Assembly (NCBI GenBank): GCA_964439625.1
Contig: CAYTPI010000017.1
Coordinates: 11,450 to 75,449 of the forward strand
Source: CAYTPI01 sp964439625
GTDB lineage: Bacteria > Chloroflexota > Anaerolineae > Aggregatilineales > UBA3940
DNA: 64,000 nucleotides
Direction: 5' to 3'
Notes under the pieces: generated by a model
Database searches by the model: none
The model's input: only the letters and a program-made list of their open reading frames with translations
What the model was told of the DNA's origin: nothing
Part shown: positions 24,873 through 34,451 of the stretch, piece by piece
Layout: each line of letters begins with the position of its first letter
Numbering within the stretch: position 1 is the stretch's first letter
Position numbers and translations under genes: made by a program

Positions 24873-26057
24873 GTGTCTTCTGTCTATGAGCAACATCGTG
24901 TTGATATCGAACTTGCTGAACTTGTTGATGACCCCTATCCCATCCTTGAGTATCTGCGGCAAAATCAGCCGGTTGCTTGGGTGCCTTCACTTGAGATGTG
25001 GCTGGTGACTCGTTGGGATGACGTTGTTTTCATCAATACCCATCCAGAGTTGTTCACCGCTGAGACTAACCCCTCCTTTCTCGCTGATGCACTGGGCCCG
25101 AACATGCTAACGCTGGAAGGTGAGCCAGCGCGCCGCCTCAAAGAGGCGATGCTGCCCCCGTTCCTGCCAAAAGGCCGGGCGGGCACCTATGTCTCTGAGC
25201 AGATGACGGGCATTGCTGACCAGTTGATCGACCGCTTCATTGATGATGGTCACGCGGAGATCGTGGCGGCGTATGCCACCCCGTTCAGTACTATTGCGCT
25301 ACAGCAGGTGCTTGGCTTGGACAATATGACATGGGAAGAATTATGGGAAGACTGCCTGGGCGTCGTCACGGGGATTGCCAACTGGGGTGGTGCGCCGGAA
25401 AAACTGGCAATTGCTGAGAAGGCCAAGCGCCGCCTTAATGATCGCATCCGCGAGAAGATTGAGCAGGTTCAGGCCCACCCGGATCACTCAGGTATTTCGC
25501 ATATGGTACACCTTAATGAGGCGGCCTTGACCCCTGAGGAAATCGTCAACAACGTGCGGCTGATGATTAGTGGTGGCATTAACGAACCGCGGGACGGGAT
25601 CGGGCTAGTGCTATGGGCATTGTTCCGCCACTCAGAAGCCTACGACGCTGTTATGGCAGACCCTCGTTTGTGGCCTAAGGTCGTCAACGAGGTCTTCCGT
25701 CTGTATGCGCCTGTTGGTACCAGTACCCGTATGACGACCCAAGATACCGTCCTCGCAGGCGTGCTGATCCCAGCAGGCGACTTGGTCTCTGCCGCCTTGA
25801 ACGCCGCCAACCGGGACGAGTCTCAGTTTGAGAACCCAACCCTGTTTGACATCCATCGCAAAGGGTCAAACTTGGCCTTTGCCAATGGTCAGCATCGCTG
25901 TTTGGGGGCTTGGCTGGGCTTCGAAGAGGTGCATAAGGGAGCCCGTCGTCTGTTTGAACGCCTGCCAAACTTGCGACCAATACCGGATATGGCGATTTCC
26001 ATCAGCGGTTTTGAGTTTCGTGGACCTGAGGAACTGCATGTCATGTGGGGTAATTAA
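24873..26057 (+). CDS. Cytochrome P450 (first gene of the rightward operon), atypical I-helix
   Basis: 394 residues from a GTG at 24873 with a weak AGGAAAA site. K-helix NEVFRLYAPV (ExxR) and heme loop FANGQHRCLGAWLGFEE (FxxGxHxCxG) are intact. The I-helix reads LMISGGINEPRDGIG: the usual acid-Thr pair that delivers protons to the iron-oxygen species is replaced by Glu-Pro. Such P450s may use substrate groups or water for proton delivery, or catalyse other reactions. It differs clearly from the two leftward P450s and is probably a separate acquisition. First in a run of ten co-oriented genes. Confidence 0.87.
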   Translation: MSSVYEQHRVDIELAELVDDPYPILEYLRQNQPVAWVPSLEMWLVTRWDDVVFINTHPELFTAETNPSFLADALGPNMLTLEGEPARRLKEAMLPPFLPKGRAGTYVSEQMTGIADQLIDRFIDDGHAEIVAAYATPFSTIALQQVLGLDNMTWEELWEDCLGVVTGIANWGGAPEKLAIAEKAKRRLNDRIREKIEQVQAHPDHSGISHMVHLNEAALTPEEIVNNVRLMISGGINEPRDGIGLVLWALFRHSEAYDAVMADPRLWPKVVNEVFRLYAPVGTSTRMTTQDTVLAGVLIPAGDLVSAALNAANRDESQFENPTLFDIHRKGSNLAFANGQHRCLGAWLGFEEVHKGARRLFERLPNLRPIPDMAISISGFEFRGPEELHVMWGN

Positions 26058-26772
26058 ATTGGCGCGACCACTAATTGGTATTACAACCTATCACCGTGAT
26101 CTCTATGGTCTGTTTCAACTGCCTGGCGAATACGTCGATGCTGTGCGGCGTGCAGGTGGTATACCCGTGCTGCTGGCGCCGGGTGAAGCACACCTTGACC
26201 AACTACTTGAGCAATGCGATGGTATTATTTTGTCCGGCGGGGGTGATGTTGACCCCTCACTTTATGGAGGGACTGCTCATGAGAAGATCTATTCGACAGA
26301 CCTTGAACGCGATCAGTATGAAATTGACCTTACCCGCCTGACTCTTGAGTGTGAAATGCCTGTCTTTGCGATCTGTCGCGGGCTGCAAGTCCTGAACGTA
26401 GCATTGGGTGGCTCGCTGATCGCCCATATACCTGACGTTGTTGGTACTGATGTCTCGCACCAGATGCCGCCCTTGTATCCGGCTAAGCATTCCGTTTCGA
26501 TTAATGAGAGCACAGGCCTTGCCGACACGATGCAGGCGTCGCATGTGACGATTGCTTCTTGGCATCATCAGGCCATTGATCGCCTCGCCGACGGACTTGA
26601 GGTAATCGCCCATGCCAGTGATGGCATTATCGAGGCTTGTGACCTGCCTGACTACCCCTCATGGCTGATGGCGGTACAGTGGCACCCGGAGATGACCGCT
26701 GCCGAAGACCCAACCCAACAGCGTATTTTTGATGCAATGATCCAGTATATACAGGAGAAGAAGCATGACTGA
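26038..26772 (+). CDS. Gamma-glutamyl-gamma-aminobutyrate hydrolase-like class I amidotransferase (PuuD/peptidase C26), first copy
   Basis: 244 residues from the ATG at 26038, preceded by GAGGAA and overlapping the P450 end by 20 bases; a TTG at 26059 is the alternative start. PuuD landmarks: RPLIGITTY start, DGIILSGGGDVDPSLYG, nucleophile Cys in FAICRGLQVLN, HHQAIDRL, and QWHPE (catalytic His and Glu). The family cuts gamma-glutamyl bonds to release glutamate and the carboxylate product, reversing the modification made by the GS-like ligase. Its stop overlaps the aldehyde dehydrogenase start by 8 bases, so the two are translationally coupled, matching the ALDH-then-hydrolase order of a Puu-type route. 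Confidence 0.86.
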   Translation: MSCGVIKLARPLIGITTYHRDLYGLFQLPGEYVDAVRRAGGIPVLLAPGEAHLDQLLEQCDGIILSGGGDVDPSLYGGTAHEKIYSTDLERDQYEIDLTRLTLECEMPVFAICRGLQVLNVALGGSLIAHIPDVVGTDVSHQMPPLYPAKHSVSINESTGLADTMQASHVTIASWHHQAIDRLADGLEVIAHASDGIIEACDLPDYPSWLMAVQWHPEMTAAEDPTQQRIFDAMIQYIQEKKHD

Positions 26773-28228
26773 TATCGTAATTGATAACGTCAAAATATCC
26801 CCCGATCACTATATTAACGGTGAGCGTGTTTCATCAGAGAAGAAATTCAAGGACTACAGCCCAGTTGACGGTCGCATATTGGGCGAAATCTCAGCCGGTG
26901 GGCAGAAAGAAGCCGATATGGCAGTGGCTGCCGCTCGTGCTGCTTTTCCGGCATGGGCTGCGCTGGGGCCGACGGGTCGCAAAGCGTACCTCGATAAGCT
27001 GGCCCACATCATCGAGGAGCGCGTCCCTGATCTGGCCTTGACGGAGACCACCGATAACGGCTCGCTCTATGAAGCCAGTCTGCTGCGCGTTATGAAGCGC
27101 GGTGCCCACAACATTCACTTTTTCGCTGAGTACGCTCTTGAACTCGAAGCGGGCGCGTTCGATATTCCGCATCGTAACGCACATCATCGCGTACAGTACA
27201 AGCCTGCTGGGGTCGCTGTCTTGATCACCCCATGGAATGCGCCCTTTATGTTGACCACCTGGAAGCTCGGCCCGGCGCTCGCGGCGGGCAACACTGTTGT
27301 AATCAAGCCGCCGGAGTGGGCACCATTGACCAACTCGCTCTTGGCAGACTTCTGCGAAGAAGCTGGCTTGCCCCCCGGCGTGGTCAACGTCGTGCAGGGC
27401 ATCGGTGAAGAAGCGGGTGCCGCCCTAACCGCTAACCCAGATGTAGACCGAATATCGTTCACAGGTTCACCAGAGACGGCGCGCATCATCGGTAAGGCCG
27501 CGGCAGAGAACCTAACGCCCGTCAGCTTTGAACTGGGCGGGAAGTCGCCGCTGATCATATTTGAAGATGCTGATATGGATCTCGCGCTGGAACTTGTGCT
27601 GGAACAATACGACAATGCGGGGCAGGTTTGTTTGGCTGGGACGCGCATCCTCGTCCAAGAGGCGATTGCTGACGACCTGCTCGAAAAGATCAAGCAAGGG
27701 GCCCAAGAACTGGTACAAGGTGATCCCTTTGAAGCAGAGACATTCGTCGGTCCACTGATAACTCAAGAGCATTTTGACCGCGTGGATGGCTTCGTGAAGC
27801 GGGCCATTAACGCGGGAGCCGAGCTGGTCTATGGCGGTGGCCCTAATACAGAATTGGGTGGCCTTTACTACCAACCGACCTTATTCAAGAATGCCCCGGC
27901 TGGTTCGGAAATTCTGAAGAAAGAAGTATTTGGCCCTGTGCTGACCTTGCAAACGTTCAAAGATGTTGACGAAGCAATCGAGATGGCGAACGACACGGAC
28001 TATGGCCTGGCGGCTGTGGTGGTCACCAAAAGCAAGGAGACAGCTAACCGTGTTGAAGAGGAAGTGACGGCTGGCACCGTTTGGACGAATGCGTTCTATG
28101 TCCGTGATTTGCGGGCACCCTTCGGTGGTGCCAGGAACTCCGGCATTGGGCGTGAGGGTGGCATGTGGAGCTTCGACTTTTTCAGCGATGTCAAGGCCAT
28201 CATTCACCGCAAAGGGACATTAGCCTAA
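26765..28228 (+). CDS. NAD(P)-dependent aldehyde dehydrogenase (PuuC/betaine-aldehyde type)
   Basis: 487 residues, usual ALDH length. Cofactor and active-site elements: PWNAPFML, KPPEWAPLT, FTGSPETARIIG, catalytic Glu in FELGGKSPLI, catalytic Cys in GQVCLAGTR, and EVFGPVL. It oxidises an aldehyde to the acid. Flanked on both sides by PuuD-like hydrolases, it is the natural candidate for oxidising a gamma-glutamyl-aminoaldehyde, as PuuC does in putrescine use. Specificity for another aldehyde of the same operon cannot be excluded. Confidence 0.87.
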   Translation: MTDIVIDNVKISPDHYINGERVSSEKKFKDYSPVDGRILGEISAGGQKEADMAVAAARAAFPAWAALGPTGRKAYLDKLAHIIEERVPDLALTETTDNGSLYEASLLRVMKRGAHNIHFFAEYALELEAGAFDIPHRNAHHRVQYKPAGVAVLITPWNAPFMLTTWKLGPALAAGNTVVIKPPEWAPLTNSLLADFCEEAGLPPGVVNVVQGIGEEAGAALTANPDVDRISFTGSPETARIIGKAAAENLTPVSFELGGKSPLIIFEDADMDLALELVLEQYDNAGQVCLAGTRILVQEAIADDLLEKIKQGAQELVQGDPFEAETFVGPLITQEHFDRVDGFVKRAINAGAELVYGGGPNTELGGLYYQPTLFKNAPAGSEILKKEVFGPVLTLQTFKDVDEAIEMANDTDYGLAAVVVTKSKETANRVEEEVTAGTVWTNAFYVRDLRAPFGGARNSGIGREGGMWSFDFFSDVKAIIHRKGTLA

Positions 28229-28239
28229 GGATACCCATC

Positions 28240-29004
28240 ATGAAGAAACCGATTATTGGCATCACAATGTGGCTGCGCGATCTGCCTACCTACCTGGGTG
28301 AACAGACAGCGCTCTATACCCTTGGTGATGAGTACGTCGAGAAGGTGCGAGCGGCGGGTGGTCTGCCGATCTTGTTGTCGCATGGGGATGCAGGCAGCGA
28401 TGCCCGCCAAATTCTGACGTTGATCGATGGCTTGCTGCTCTCCGGCGGCGGCGACATCCACCCCACAAGTTATGGCGAGGTGCACGATGGCGTCAGTTAT
28501 GATGTTAACCCGCGTGCCGACCAATGGGAAATTGACTTAGCCTGCCAAGCGCGTGAACAGCGTGTGCCCACGCTCGGTATTTGCCGCGGGATGCAGATCA
28601 TGGCGATTGCCAGTGGGGGCATGCTGGCGCAGGATTTAGGCGAAACCGAACAGCACCCACGGATCAAAGGTCGGGCGCCGCAGCAAATCCTTGCTGATCG
28701 CCATCGCATCACCATGGAAGCTGGCAGTCAATGTGCCGCCATCTATCGTGGGCCGGTGCATACTGTCAACACCATCCATCATCAAGTTGTCACCAACTCC
28801 GGCGACCTCGCAATCGTCGCACGTAGTGAGGATGAATTCATCGAGGCGTTAGAGCCAACCGATGATTGGCAGGCGCTGGGTGTGCAGTGGCACCCGGAAA
28901 AAATGGATGACCCAATCGAAAATAGGCTGTTTGAGCACCTTGTGGCGATGGCAACCGACTATGCACAATCAAAGAATAAGCAGTTGATAAGGAATGACTC
29001 CTAA
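28240..29004 (+). CDS. PuuD-like gamma-glutamyl hydrolase (peptidase C26), second copy
   Basis: 254 residues from the ATG at 28240 (TAAGGA upstream). KPIIGITMWL start, GLLLSGGGDIHPTSYG, nucleophile in LGICRGMQIM, TIHHQVV, and QWHPEK. About one third of positions look shared with the first copy, so the two diverged long ago or came separately. Two hydrolases may act on two different gamma-glutamyl intermediates (e.g. amide before and after ring or side-chain oxidation). The stop codon overlaps the next start (TAATG). Confidence 0.85.
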   Translation: MKKPIIGITMWLRDLPTYLGEQTALYTLGDEYVEKVRAAGGLPILLSHGDAGSDARQILTLIDGLLLSGGGDIHPTSYGEVHDGVSYDVNPRADQWEIDLACQAREQRVPTLGICRGMQIMAIASGGMLAQDLGETEQHPRIKGRAPQQILADRHRITMEAGSQCAAIYRGPVHTVNTIHHQVVTNSGDLAIVARSEDEFIEALEPTDDWQALGVQWHPEKMDDPIENRLFEHLVAMATDYAQSKNKQLIRNDS

Positions 29005-29807
29005 TGCCGACAGGTTATACCGCACCCCTTTCACCAGATGGACGAGCGAGCATTGTGCCGCCGCCGCCTTGGCACTACTCTGGTGATTTTCTCATCGTTG
29101 AATACCATGCCAAGCCCGAAAATGTCATCGCACTGCTGCCGCCTGAATTAGAACCAGCCGACGATCCCGGCGCGATGGCAGCGATCTTCGCCGATTGGCA
29201 GTCCTGCTCGGATGCGGGTGATGAATTGATTGACCCGATTCAGTCGCAGTATCGCGAACTGTACTTTGTGATTAACGGAAAATATAACGACGAATTGGTT
29301 AGCCGCTGCGTCTACATCTGGGTCGATAAAGACTTTGCGATGTACCGTGGTTGGATTCAGGGCTTCCCGAAAAAGCTCGGCTCCATCCACATAACGCGCA
29401 CCTTCCCAGTAGGTAAAGCAGCGCCACGAGTGGCAGCAGGCGCTCGCTTTGGCGCCACTTGTGCCGCTAATGACCGCCAGATCGCGCGGGCCGTGGTGAC
29501 ACTGCGCCAAATCAGTGAGACAGGGCCGACCGTTAACGACCCGCCGATGTATAATACGCGCCACTTCCCGGCCTATGATGGCCTGCGTCCTGATGTTTTT
29601 GAACTGGTGAAGTCAGGTGGGTACGACCGTGACATCACCGATATTTGGGAAGGCGACGCGGAACTGAAAATCTACGATGACACGCTCGAGGACTTGCAAG
29701 CCATCGCCCCGATTGAGATCGGCAAAGGCTTTCGCTTCTCGTTTGGGTACAGCGTCAACGGCGGCGAGGTCATCACCCAGCACGACAAGGAGTACATGCA
29801 GCCATGA
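29004..29807 (+). CDS. Acetoacetate decarboxylase-family protein
   Basis: 267 residues of the ADC superfamily: PPPWHYSGDFLIVEY, LLPPELEP, SQYRELYF, and GWIQGFPKKLGSIHITR, which holds the Lys pair of the family (Schiff-base Lys plus neighbour). Classical members decarboxylate acetoacetate; others act as aldolase-dehydratases or lyases on keto acids. In a ring-cleavage context it may process an oxo-acid formed from the opened ring, but this is inference. Start at 29004 overlaps the previous stop; its own stop overlaps the FAH gene by 4 bases. Confidence 0.78.
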   Translation: MPTGYTAPLSPDGRASIVPPPPWHYSGDFLIVEYHAKPENVIALLPPELEPADDPGAMAAIFADWQSCSDAGDELIDPIQSQYRELYFVINGKYNDELVSRCVYIWVDKDFAMYRGWIQGFPKKLGSIHITRTFPVGKAAPRVAAGARFGATCAANDRQIARAVVTLRQISETGPTVNDPPMYNTRHFPAYDGLRPDVFELVKSGGYDRDITDIWEGDAELKIYDDTLEDLQAIAPIEIGKGFRFSFGYSVNGGEVITQHDKEYMQP

Positions 29808-30661
29808 AGCGCGCACGGATAAACCATAAGGGCATGCCTGTTTGGGGTATTGTCGAAGAGGATATGATTATGCTGCCGAGTAAGCAGCGGGTCGCCATTG
29901 ATGCGGCTCACTTTTTGCCCGTCACTGAACCGAGTAAGGTGATCGCGCCCCATCTAACCTATCGCAGCCGCTGCGTTGAATATAAAATGACCACCATTCC
30001 GCCGGAGCCACACTTTTTCCTGATGCCGCCTACCGCAGTCTCAGCACATAAAGCCGAAGTTGCCCGCCCACGGAATACGCAGTTCCTGAACTATGAAGGG
30101 GAAATCGCTGTGGTGATCGGCAAGCAGTGCAAGAACATCCGCGTTGATGAAGCGCTCGACTATGTCGCTGGTTACACCATCGCCAATGACTTTGGCCTAC
30201 ACGACCTGCGCCACCTTGACCGTGGCGCGATGACCCGTGTCAAGGGGCAGGACGGCTTCTGCCCAATTGGCCCGTACTTAGTTGATACGGCTGACCTCGA
30301 TCAACATGACTTGACGCTCAAGACCTACGTCAATGGTAATGTTGTCCAAGAGACCCATACCGGCGACGATCTGTTGTTCTCGGTGGCCTACCAAGTGGCT
30401 GACGCTGCTCGCTTCATCACGTTGCTGCCCGGTGACCTGATCCTGACGGGCACGCCCGCCAACTCACGCCCGGTCGATATTGGGGACGTGGTTTCGGTTG
30501 AGGTCAGCAGGATTGGTACGCTGCAAAATACAATCGTCGAGCTTGACTACGATATCGAGCAAGTTGGCTTCCAGCCGCAGGTCAGTGCTGCAACCTTGCA
30601 CGTTGCCTTAGCCATGCCAGAAGATGAGGCCGAAAAACAGGCCGCAACTTATTCTAACTGA
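29804..30661 (+). CDS. Fumarylacetoacetate hydrolase-family protein
   Basis: 285 residues. The FAH C-domain is complete: FLNYEGEIAVVIGKQ (metal Glu residues), GYTIANDFGLHDLR (metal Asp), KGQDGFCPIGPYLV, and LLPGDLILTGTPAN. FAH-fold enzymes in meta-cleavage pathways include oxalocrotonate decarboxylase/hydratase (DmpH/DmpE) and the HpaG/HpcE decarboxylase-isomerase. Encoded immediately before an extradiol dioxygenase, it most likely acts on the ring-opened product. The exact reaction is not determined by sequence. Confidence 0.85.
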   Translation: MKRARINHKGMPVWGIVEEDMIMLPSKQRVAIDAAHFLPVTEPSKVIAPHLTYRSRCVEYKMTTIPPEPHFFLMPPTAVSAHKAEVARPRNTQFLNYEGEIAVVIGKQCKNIRVDEALDYVAGYTIANDFGLHDLRHLDRGAMTRVKGQDGFCPIGPYLVDTADLDQHDLTLKTYVNGNVVQETHTGDDLLFSVAYQVADAARFITLLPGDLILTGTPANSRPVDIGDVVSVEVSRIGTLQNTIVELDYDIEQVGFQPQVSAATLHVALAMPEDEAEKQAATYSN

Positions 30662-30683
30662 GCCCATGCTGGGGAAGTGAACC

Positions 30684-31628
30684 ATGATCTTAGATGACAA
30701 ACAACTTTGTATTGACCTGCACCACGTCGCGATTTGGGTAGCAGACGTTGATGAAGCCTACCGGCGCTATGAAGTTTTACTTGGTTTGCATGGTGAAAAA
30801 CGCGACGAGGGCTGCGCCATTATGCGCTGCATGCACGAGGATTTCAGTCTGCTGCTGGCGCCAGCGCCACAGGGGCAAAAGCCCTACCTAAACTACGCGG
30901 CCTACGAACTGCGGCCTGCCCTGACCCTTGAGCAAGCCGAGACGATTCTACAAGAGCGCGGTGTAAGCCCTGAACGGATCGACGTGCCTATTCGTGGCGG
31001 TGGCCTTTTGCTCGAAGACCCTGATGGTAACCGTGTCGTGCTGCTCGAGCGTGTTTTGCCGCAAGACTTGCGTTCACCTGTGATGATCGAAACCAAGACG
31101 CTGCGCGGTTTTCACCCCCGTCGTCTGGGGCACGTCAACTACTTGACCAGCGACGCACCACGAGTCTTTGAATGGTACCGAGATGTACTTGGCTTTCGCC
31201 TGACCGACTGGATCGGTGAAGGTGCCGTCTGGCTGCATATTGACCCGCGCCACCATGTGCTCGCATTTCTTGATAAAGGCTATGCCCATATTCACCATGT
31301 GGCTTGGGAACTGGAAGACTTCGGCTCGATGGCCCACACGCTTGACCACATCGGCAAGCACGGGCGTTTCGTCACTTGGGGGCCGCTGCGCCACGGTATG
31401 GCCCAGAACCTTGCCGTGTACTGGCGCATGTGGGAAGAAGAGCACTTCATTGAACTCTACACCGACATGCAGGTGTTGACAGTCGATCACCAACCGGTGG
31501 TGCACCCAGATAACGCCTACTCTTCAAATACGTGGGGTGTGCTGCCGCCGCGTTCGTACTTCCGCTTTGACGATGAAGCCGTTGAGATCGAGCGCAATTC
31601 AGAATATTCGTACTATACACGTAAGTAA
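30684..31628 (+). CDS. Extradiol ring-cleavage dioxygenase, VOC superfamily (catechol 2,3-dioxygenase type)
   Basis: 314 residues in two VOC modules. The N-module (LHHVAIWVADVDEAYRRYEV, ~10-130) is the structural half. The C-module (~145-275) carries the iron site: His in RRLGHVNYL, His in HIHHVAWELED, and Glu in FIELYTDMQ, the 2-His-1-carboxylate set, with further conserved HGM and His residues. It cleaves a catechol next to its hydroxyls using Fe(II) and O2. The substrate could be catechol, a substituted catechol or homoprotocatechuate. It is followed by an aldehyde dehydrogenase of the kind that oxidises the semialdehyde product. Confidence 0.88.
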   Translation: MILDDKQLCIDLHHVAIWVADVDEAYRRYEVLLGLHGEKRDEGCAIMRCMHEDFSLLLAPAPQGQKPYLNYAAYELRPALTLEQAETILQERGVSPERIDVPIRGGGLLLEDPDGNRVVLLERVLPQDLRSPVMIETKTLRGFHPRRLGHVNYLTSDAPRVFEWYRDVLGFRLTDWIGEGAVWLHIDPRHHVLAFLDKGYAHIHHVAWELEDFGSMAHTLDHIGKHGRFVTWGPLRHGMAQNLAVYWRMWEEEHFIELYTDMQVLTVDHQPVVHPDNAYSSNTWGVLPPRSYFRFDDEAVEIERNSEYSYYTRK

Positions 31629-31656
31629 CCCAACCGCATAAAAGGATTATTATTCA

Positions 31657-33087
31657 ATGTCAGATTGGAAGATATTCATTGACGGTGACTTTCAGCCTGC
31701 TGCCGATGGGCAGACAGAGACCATCCTTAACCCTGCAACGGAAGCGGTCATCGCTGAAGTGCCGCGGGGTTCTGCCAAGGATGTTGAAAAAGCCGCTGCC
31801 GCTGCCCGCCGGGCCTTCAAAGACTGGTCGCGCTTGACGCCCTCAAAGCGCAGTAGGATACTGCTAAAACTCGCGGACGCTATTGAAGAAGATATTGATG
31901 AACTGTCGCGACTGGAATCGATCAATGTTGGTAAGCCGCTTTTCATCTCGCGTGATGATGTTGAGTTTAGTGCCGACAATCTGCGTTTTTTTGCTGGGGC
32001 CGCTCGTATGTTGGAAGGTCGTTCTGCTGGTGAGTATATCAACGGGCACACCAGCCTCATTCGGCGAGAAGCAATTGGGGTAGTCGGCGCGATTGCCCCG
32101 TGGAACTATCCACTGCTGATGTTGGTGTGGAAAATTGGCCCAGCGCTGGCAGCTGGCAACACCGTCGTGTTGAAGCCATCGGAGATTACACCGCTAACGG
32201 CCCTCCGCGTCGCCCAGCTTGCCGCCGATATCCTCCCGCCGGGCGTCTTAAACATCATCACCGGGCATGGGTTAGAGGTTGGGCAGCCGCTGGTAACCCA
32301 TCCGCAGGTTGATATGGTTTCGCTGACGGGAAGCCTTGCCACCGGCAAAGCGATCATCAAGGCCGCCGCGGATAGCGTCAAGCGGATGCATATGGAGTTG
32401 GGCGGCAAGGCGCCGTTGGTCGTCCTCGATGATACTGACCTTGAAGCGGCGGCCTTCGGAACGCGCCGCTCAGCCTTTTATAATGCTGGGCAAGATTGTA
32501 CGGCAGCCACGCGAGTATTGGTTCATAAGCGCCAGTACGATGATTTCGTCTCGGCGTTGGTATCGCATGTCGAAGCTATTACCTACGGCGATCCGCTGGT
32601 AGGAGGTGAAATTGATATGGGACCGTTGGTCTCAAAAGGACACCGCGAGCGTGTTCATGGTTATACCAGCCGAGCGGTTGAAGCGGGTGCCTCCGTCTTG
32701 GTTGGCGGAACTGTTCCCGAACAGCCGGGTTATTTCTATCAACCAACGGTGTTAGGCAGCGTCTCGCAAGACTCAGAGATTGTCCAGAAAGAAGTGTTTG
32801 GGCCTGCGATCACTGTTCAGACCTACGAGACAACCGCAGAGGCTGTTCTGATGGCGAATGATACCGCCTTTGGCTTAGCGGCTTCGGTTTGGGGCACGGA
32901 TGTTGGGCGCGCCATGCAGGTCAGTAACGAACTCGAATTTGGTACCGTTTGGATCAACCAGCACACGCGCCTTTCGCCCGAGATGCCCCATGGTGGGTAC
33001 AAACAGTCTGGCTACGGCAAAGATATGTCGATTTACGCCGTCGAAGAGTACACAAATATGAAGCACGTCATGGTGAAGCTCAGCTAG
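31657..33087 (+). CDS. Aldehyde dehydrogenase (2-hydroxymuconic semialdehyde/betaine-aldehyde type)
   Basis: 476 residues with all ALDH hallmarks: PWNYPLLMLVWK, KPSEITPLTA, LTGSLATGKAI, catalytic Glu in MELGGKAPLVV, catalytic Cys in NAGQDCTAATR, and EVFGPAITV. It directly follows the extradiol dioxygenase gene (29 bases), where DmpC/HpaE-type enzymes that oxidise the ring-opened semialdehyde usually lie. Gamma-aminobutyraldehyde-type activity is the alternative. A 28-base gap with AAAGGA precedes its ATG. Confidence 0.86.
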   Translation: MSDWKIFIDGDFQPAADGQTETILNPATEAVIAEVPRGSAKDVEKAAAAARRAFKDWSRLTPSKRSRILLKLADAIEEDIDELSRLESINVGKPLFISRDDVEFSADNLRFFAGAARMLEGRSAGEYINGHTSLIRREAIGVVGAIAPWNYPLLMLVWKIGPALAAGNTVVLKPSEITPLTALRVAQLAADILPPGVLNIITGHGLEVGQPLVTHPQVDMVSLTGSLATGKAIIKAAADSVKRMHMELGGKAPLVVLDDTDLEAAAFGTRRSAFYNAGQDCTAATRVLVHKRQYDDFVSALVSHVEAITYGDPLVGGEIDMGPLVSKGHRERVHGYTSRAVEAGASVLVGGTVPEQPGYFYQPTVLGSVSQDSEIVQKEVFGPAITVQTYETTAEAVLMANDTAFGLAASVWGTDVGRAMQVSNELEFGTVWINQHTRLSPEMPHGGYKQSGYGKDMSIYAVEEYTNMKHVMVKLS

Positions 33088-33144
33088 GGTCGCAGTCTGT
33101 GCGTGCAATCAACGTTCACCTTGATTAGTTGAGGAGAGTATCCA

Positions 33145-34434
33145 ATGGCAGTTTCCATGAAGACCAACGCAGATATCGTCTCGATGCGCGAACAGCATGT
33201 ACCGCGGGGTGTCGGTGTTGTCCATCCGATAGCAATCGCACGCGCAGAAGGTGCACGTGTCTGGGATATTGAAGGCAGAGAATACATCGACTGGATCGGT
33301 GGGATTGGTGTCTTGAATATTGGGCACAACCACCCCAAAGTGATAGCTGCCGTCAAGGCGCAGCTCGAAAACATGTCGCATGTTTGTTTTCAAGTGGCAT
33401 CATACGAGCCTTATGTTGAACTTGCTGCCCGCCTCAATGAGGTGTTCCCCGGCTCTGGCCCTAACAAAACGATCTTCTTTAACTCGGGTGCAGAAGCTAC
33501 TGAAAACTCGGTTAAGATTGCGCGGGCTTATACCAACCGTCCTGGCATCATTGCCTTTAAGAGCAGCTTCCACGGGCGTACCTTAATGGGCATGAGTCTG
33601 ACTGGCAAGAGCAACCCCTACAAGCAGAATTTTGGCCCGTTCGCCCCTGAGATTTACCACGCGTCGTATCCGTATGAGTATCGCGGCATAACCACCGACA
33701 AGGCAATCAAAGCGCTGCATGAGTTGTTCAAAACGACGGTTGCCGCAGATCGGGTTGCTGCCATCATCATTGAGCCGCAGCTTGGTGAAGGTGGTTTTGT
33801 GGCTGCACCAAAAGACTTTATGCAAGAACTGCGCCAAATTTGTACGGATAACGGCATCGTTTTTGTAGCCGACGAAATTCAGTCCGGCTTTGGGCGCACG
33901 GGCAAAATGTTCGCCATTGAACACAGTGACGTTGAACCTGATCTGATTACGGCTGCGAAAAGTATTGCTGGGGGCATGCCGCTCTCCGCTGTCATGGGGA
34001 AAGCTGACATTATGGATGCCCCAGCGCCCGGCGGCATGGGGGGCACTTACGCAGGCGCGCCTGCTTCGTGTGCGGCTGGCTTAGCCGTGCTCGATGTGTT
34101 CGAAGCAGAAAATATCCTTGAGCAAGCCCAGCAAGTCGGCGAGAAGCTGCATGCAACCTTCCGCAGTTGGCAAACTGAATTCCCGCAGCTTGGCGATGTA
34201 CGCGGTCTCGGCCCGATGACGGCTATAGAAGTGGTTAAAGACCCGGAGACCAAAGAGCCAGCCACCGACCTCGCTAAGGCTATTGTTCACTCTGCTCGTG
34301 AGAAAGGTTTGCTGTTGTTGTGGTCTGGGTTGTACAGCAACACATTACGAGTGTTGGTGCCTGTCACCATCGAGGCTGATCTGCTTGACCGTTCGCTCGA
34401 TATCCTCCATGAGGCCATCGTAGAGAACGTTTAA
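33145..34434 (+). CDS. Class III aminotransferase, 4-aminobutyrate aminotransferase-like
   Basis: 429 residues of the GabT/PuuE group: YIDWIGGIGVLNIGHNHPKV, FFNSGAEATENSVKIAR, FHGRTLMGMSLTGK, EIQSGFGRTGK, and the PLP Lys in LITAAKSIAGGMPLSA. It moves an amino group from an omega-amino acid such as GABA to 2-oxoglutarate. In a Puu-type scheme it would use the amino acid released by the PuuD-like hydrolases and regenerate glutamate. A GAGGAGAGT site precedes the ATG. A strong hairpin follows the gene. Confidence 0.86.
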   Translation: MAVSMKTNADIVSMREQHVPRGVGVVHPIAIARAEGARVWDIEGREYIDWIGGIGVLNIGHNHPKVIAAVKAQLENMSHVCFQVASYEPYVELAARLNEVFPGSGPNKTIFFNSGAEATENSVKIARAYTNRPGIIAFKSSFHGRTLMGMSLTGKSNPYKQNFGPFAPEIYHASYPYEYRGITTDKAIKALHELFKTTVAADRVAAIIIEPQLGEGGFVAAPKDFMQELRQICTDNGIVFVADEIQSGFGRTGKMFAIEHSDVEPDLITAAKSIAGGMPLSAVMGKADIMDAPAPGGMGGTYAGAPASCAAGLAVLDVFEAENILEQAQQVGEKLHATFRSWQTEFPQLGDVRGLGPMTAIEVVKDPETKEPATDLAKAIVHSAREKGLLLLWSGLYSNTLRVLVPVTIEADLLDRSLDILHEAIVENV

Positions 34435-34451
34435 GAGGATTGCTAAGTTGC

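Noticed and set aside
25828..26037. Longer N-terminus for the first PuuD-like protein (frame open from 25828)
   Set aside because: This part is the shadow of the P450 heme-binding region in another frame; the PuuD homology begins at RPLIGITTY and a ribosome site precedes the ATG at 26038.
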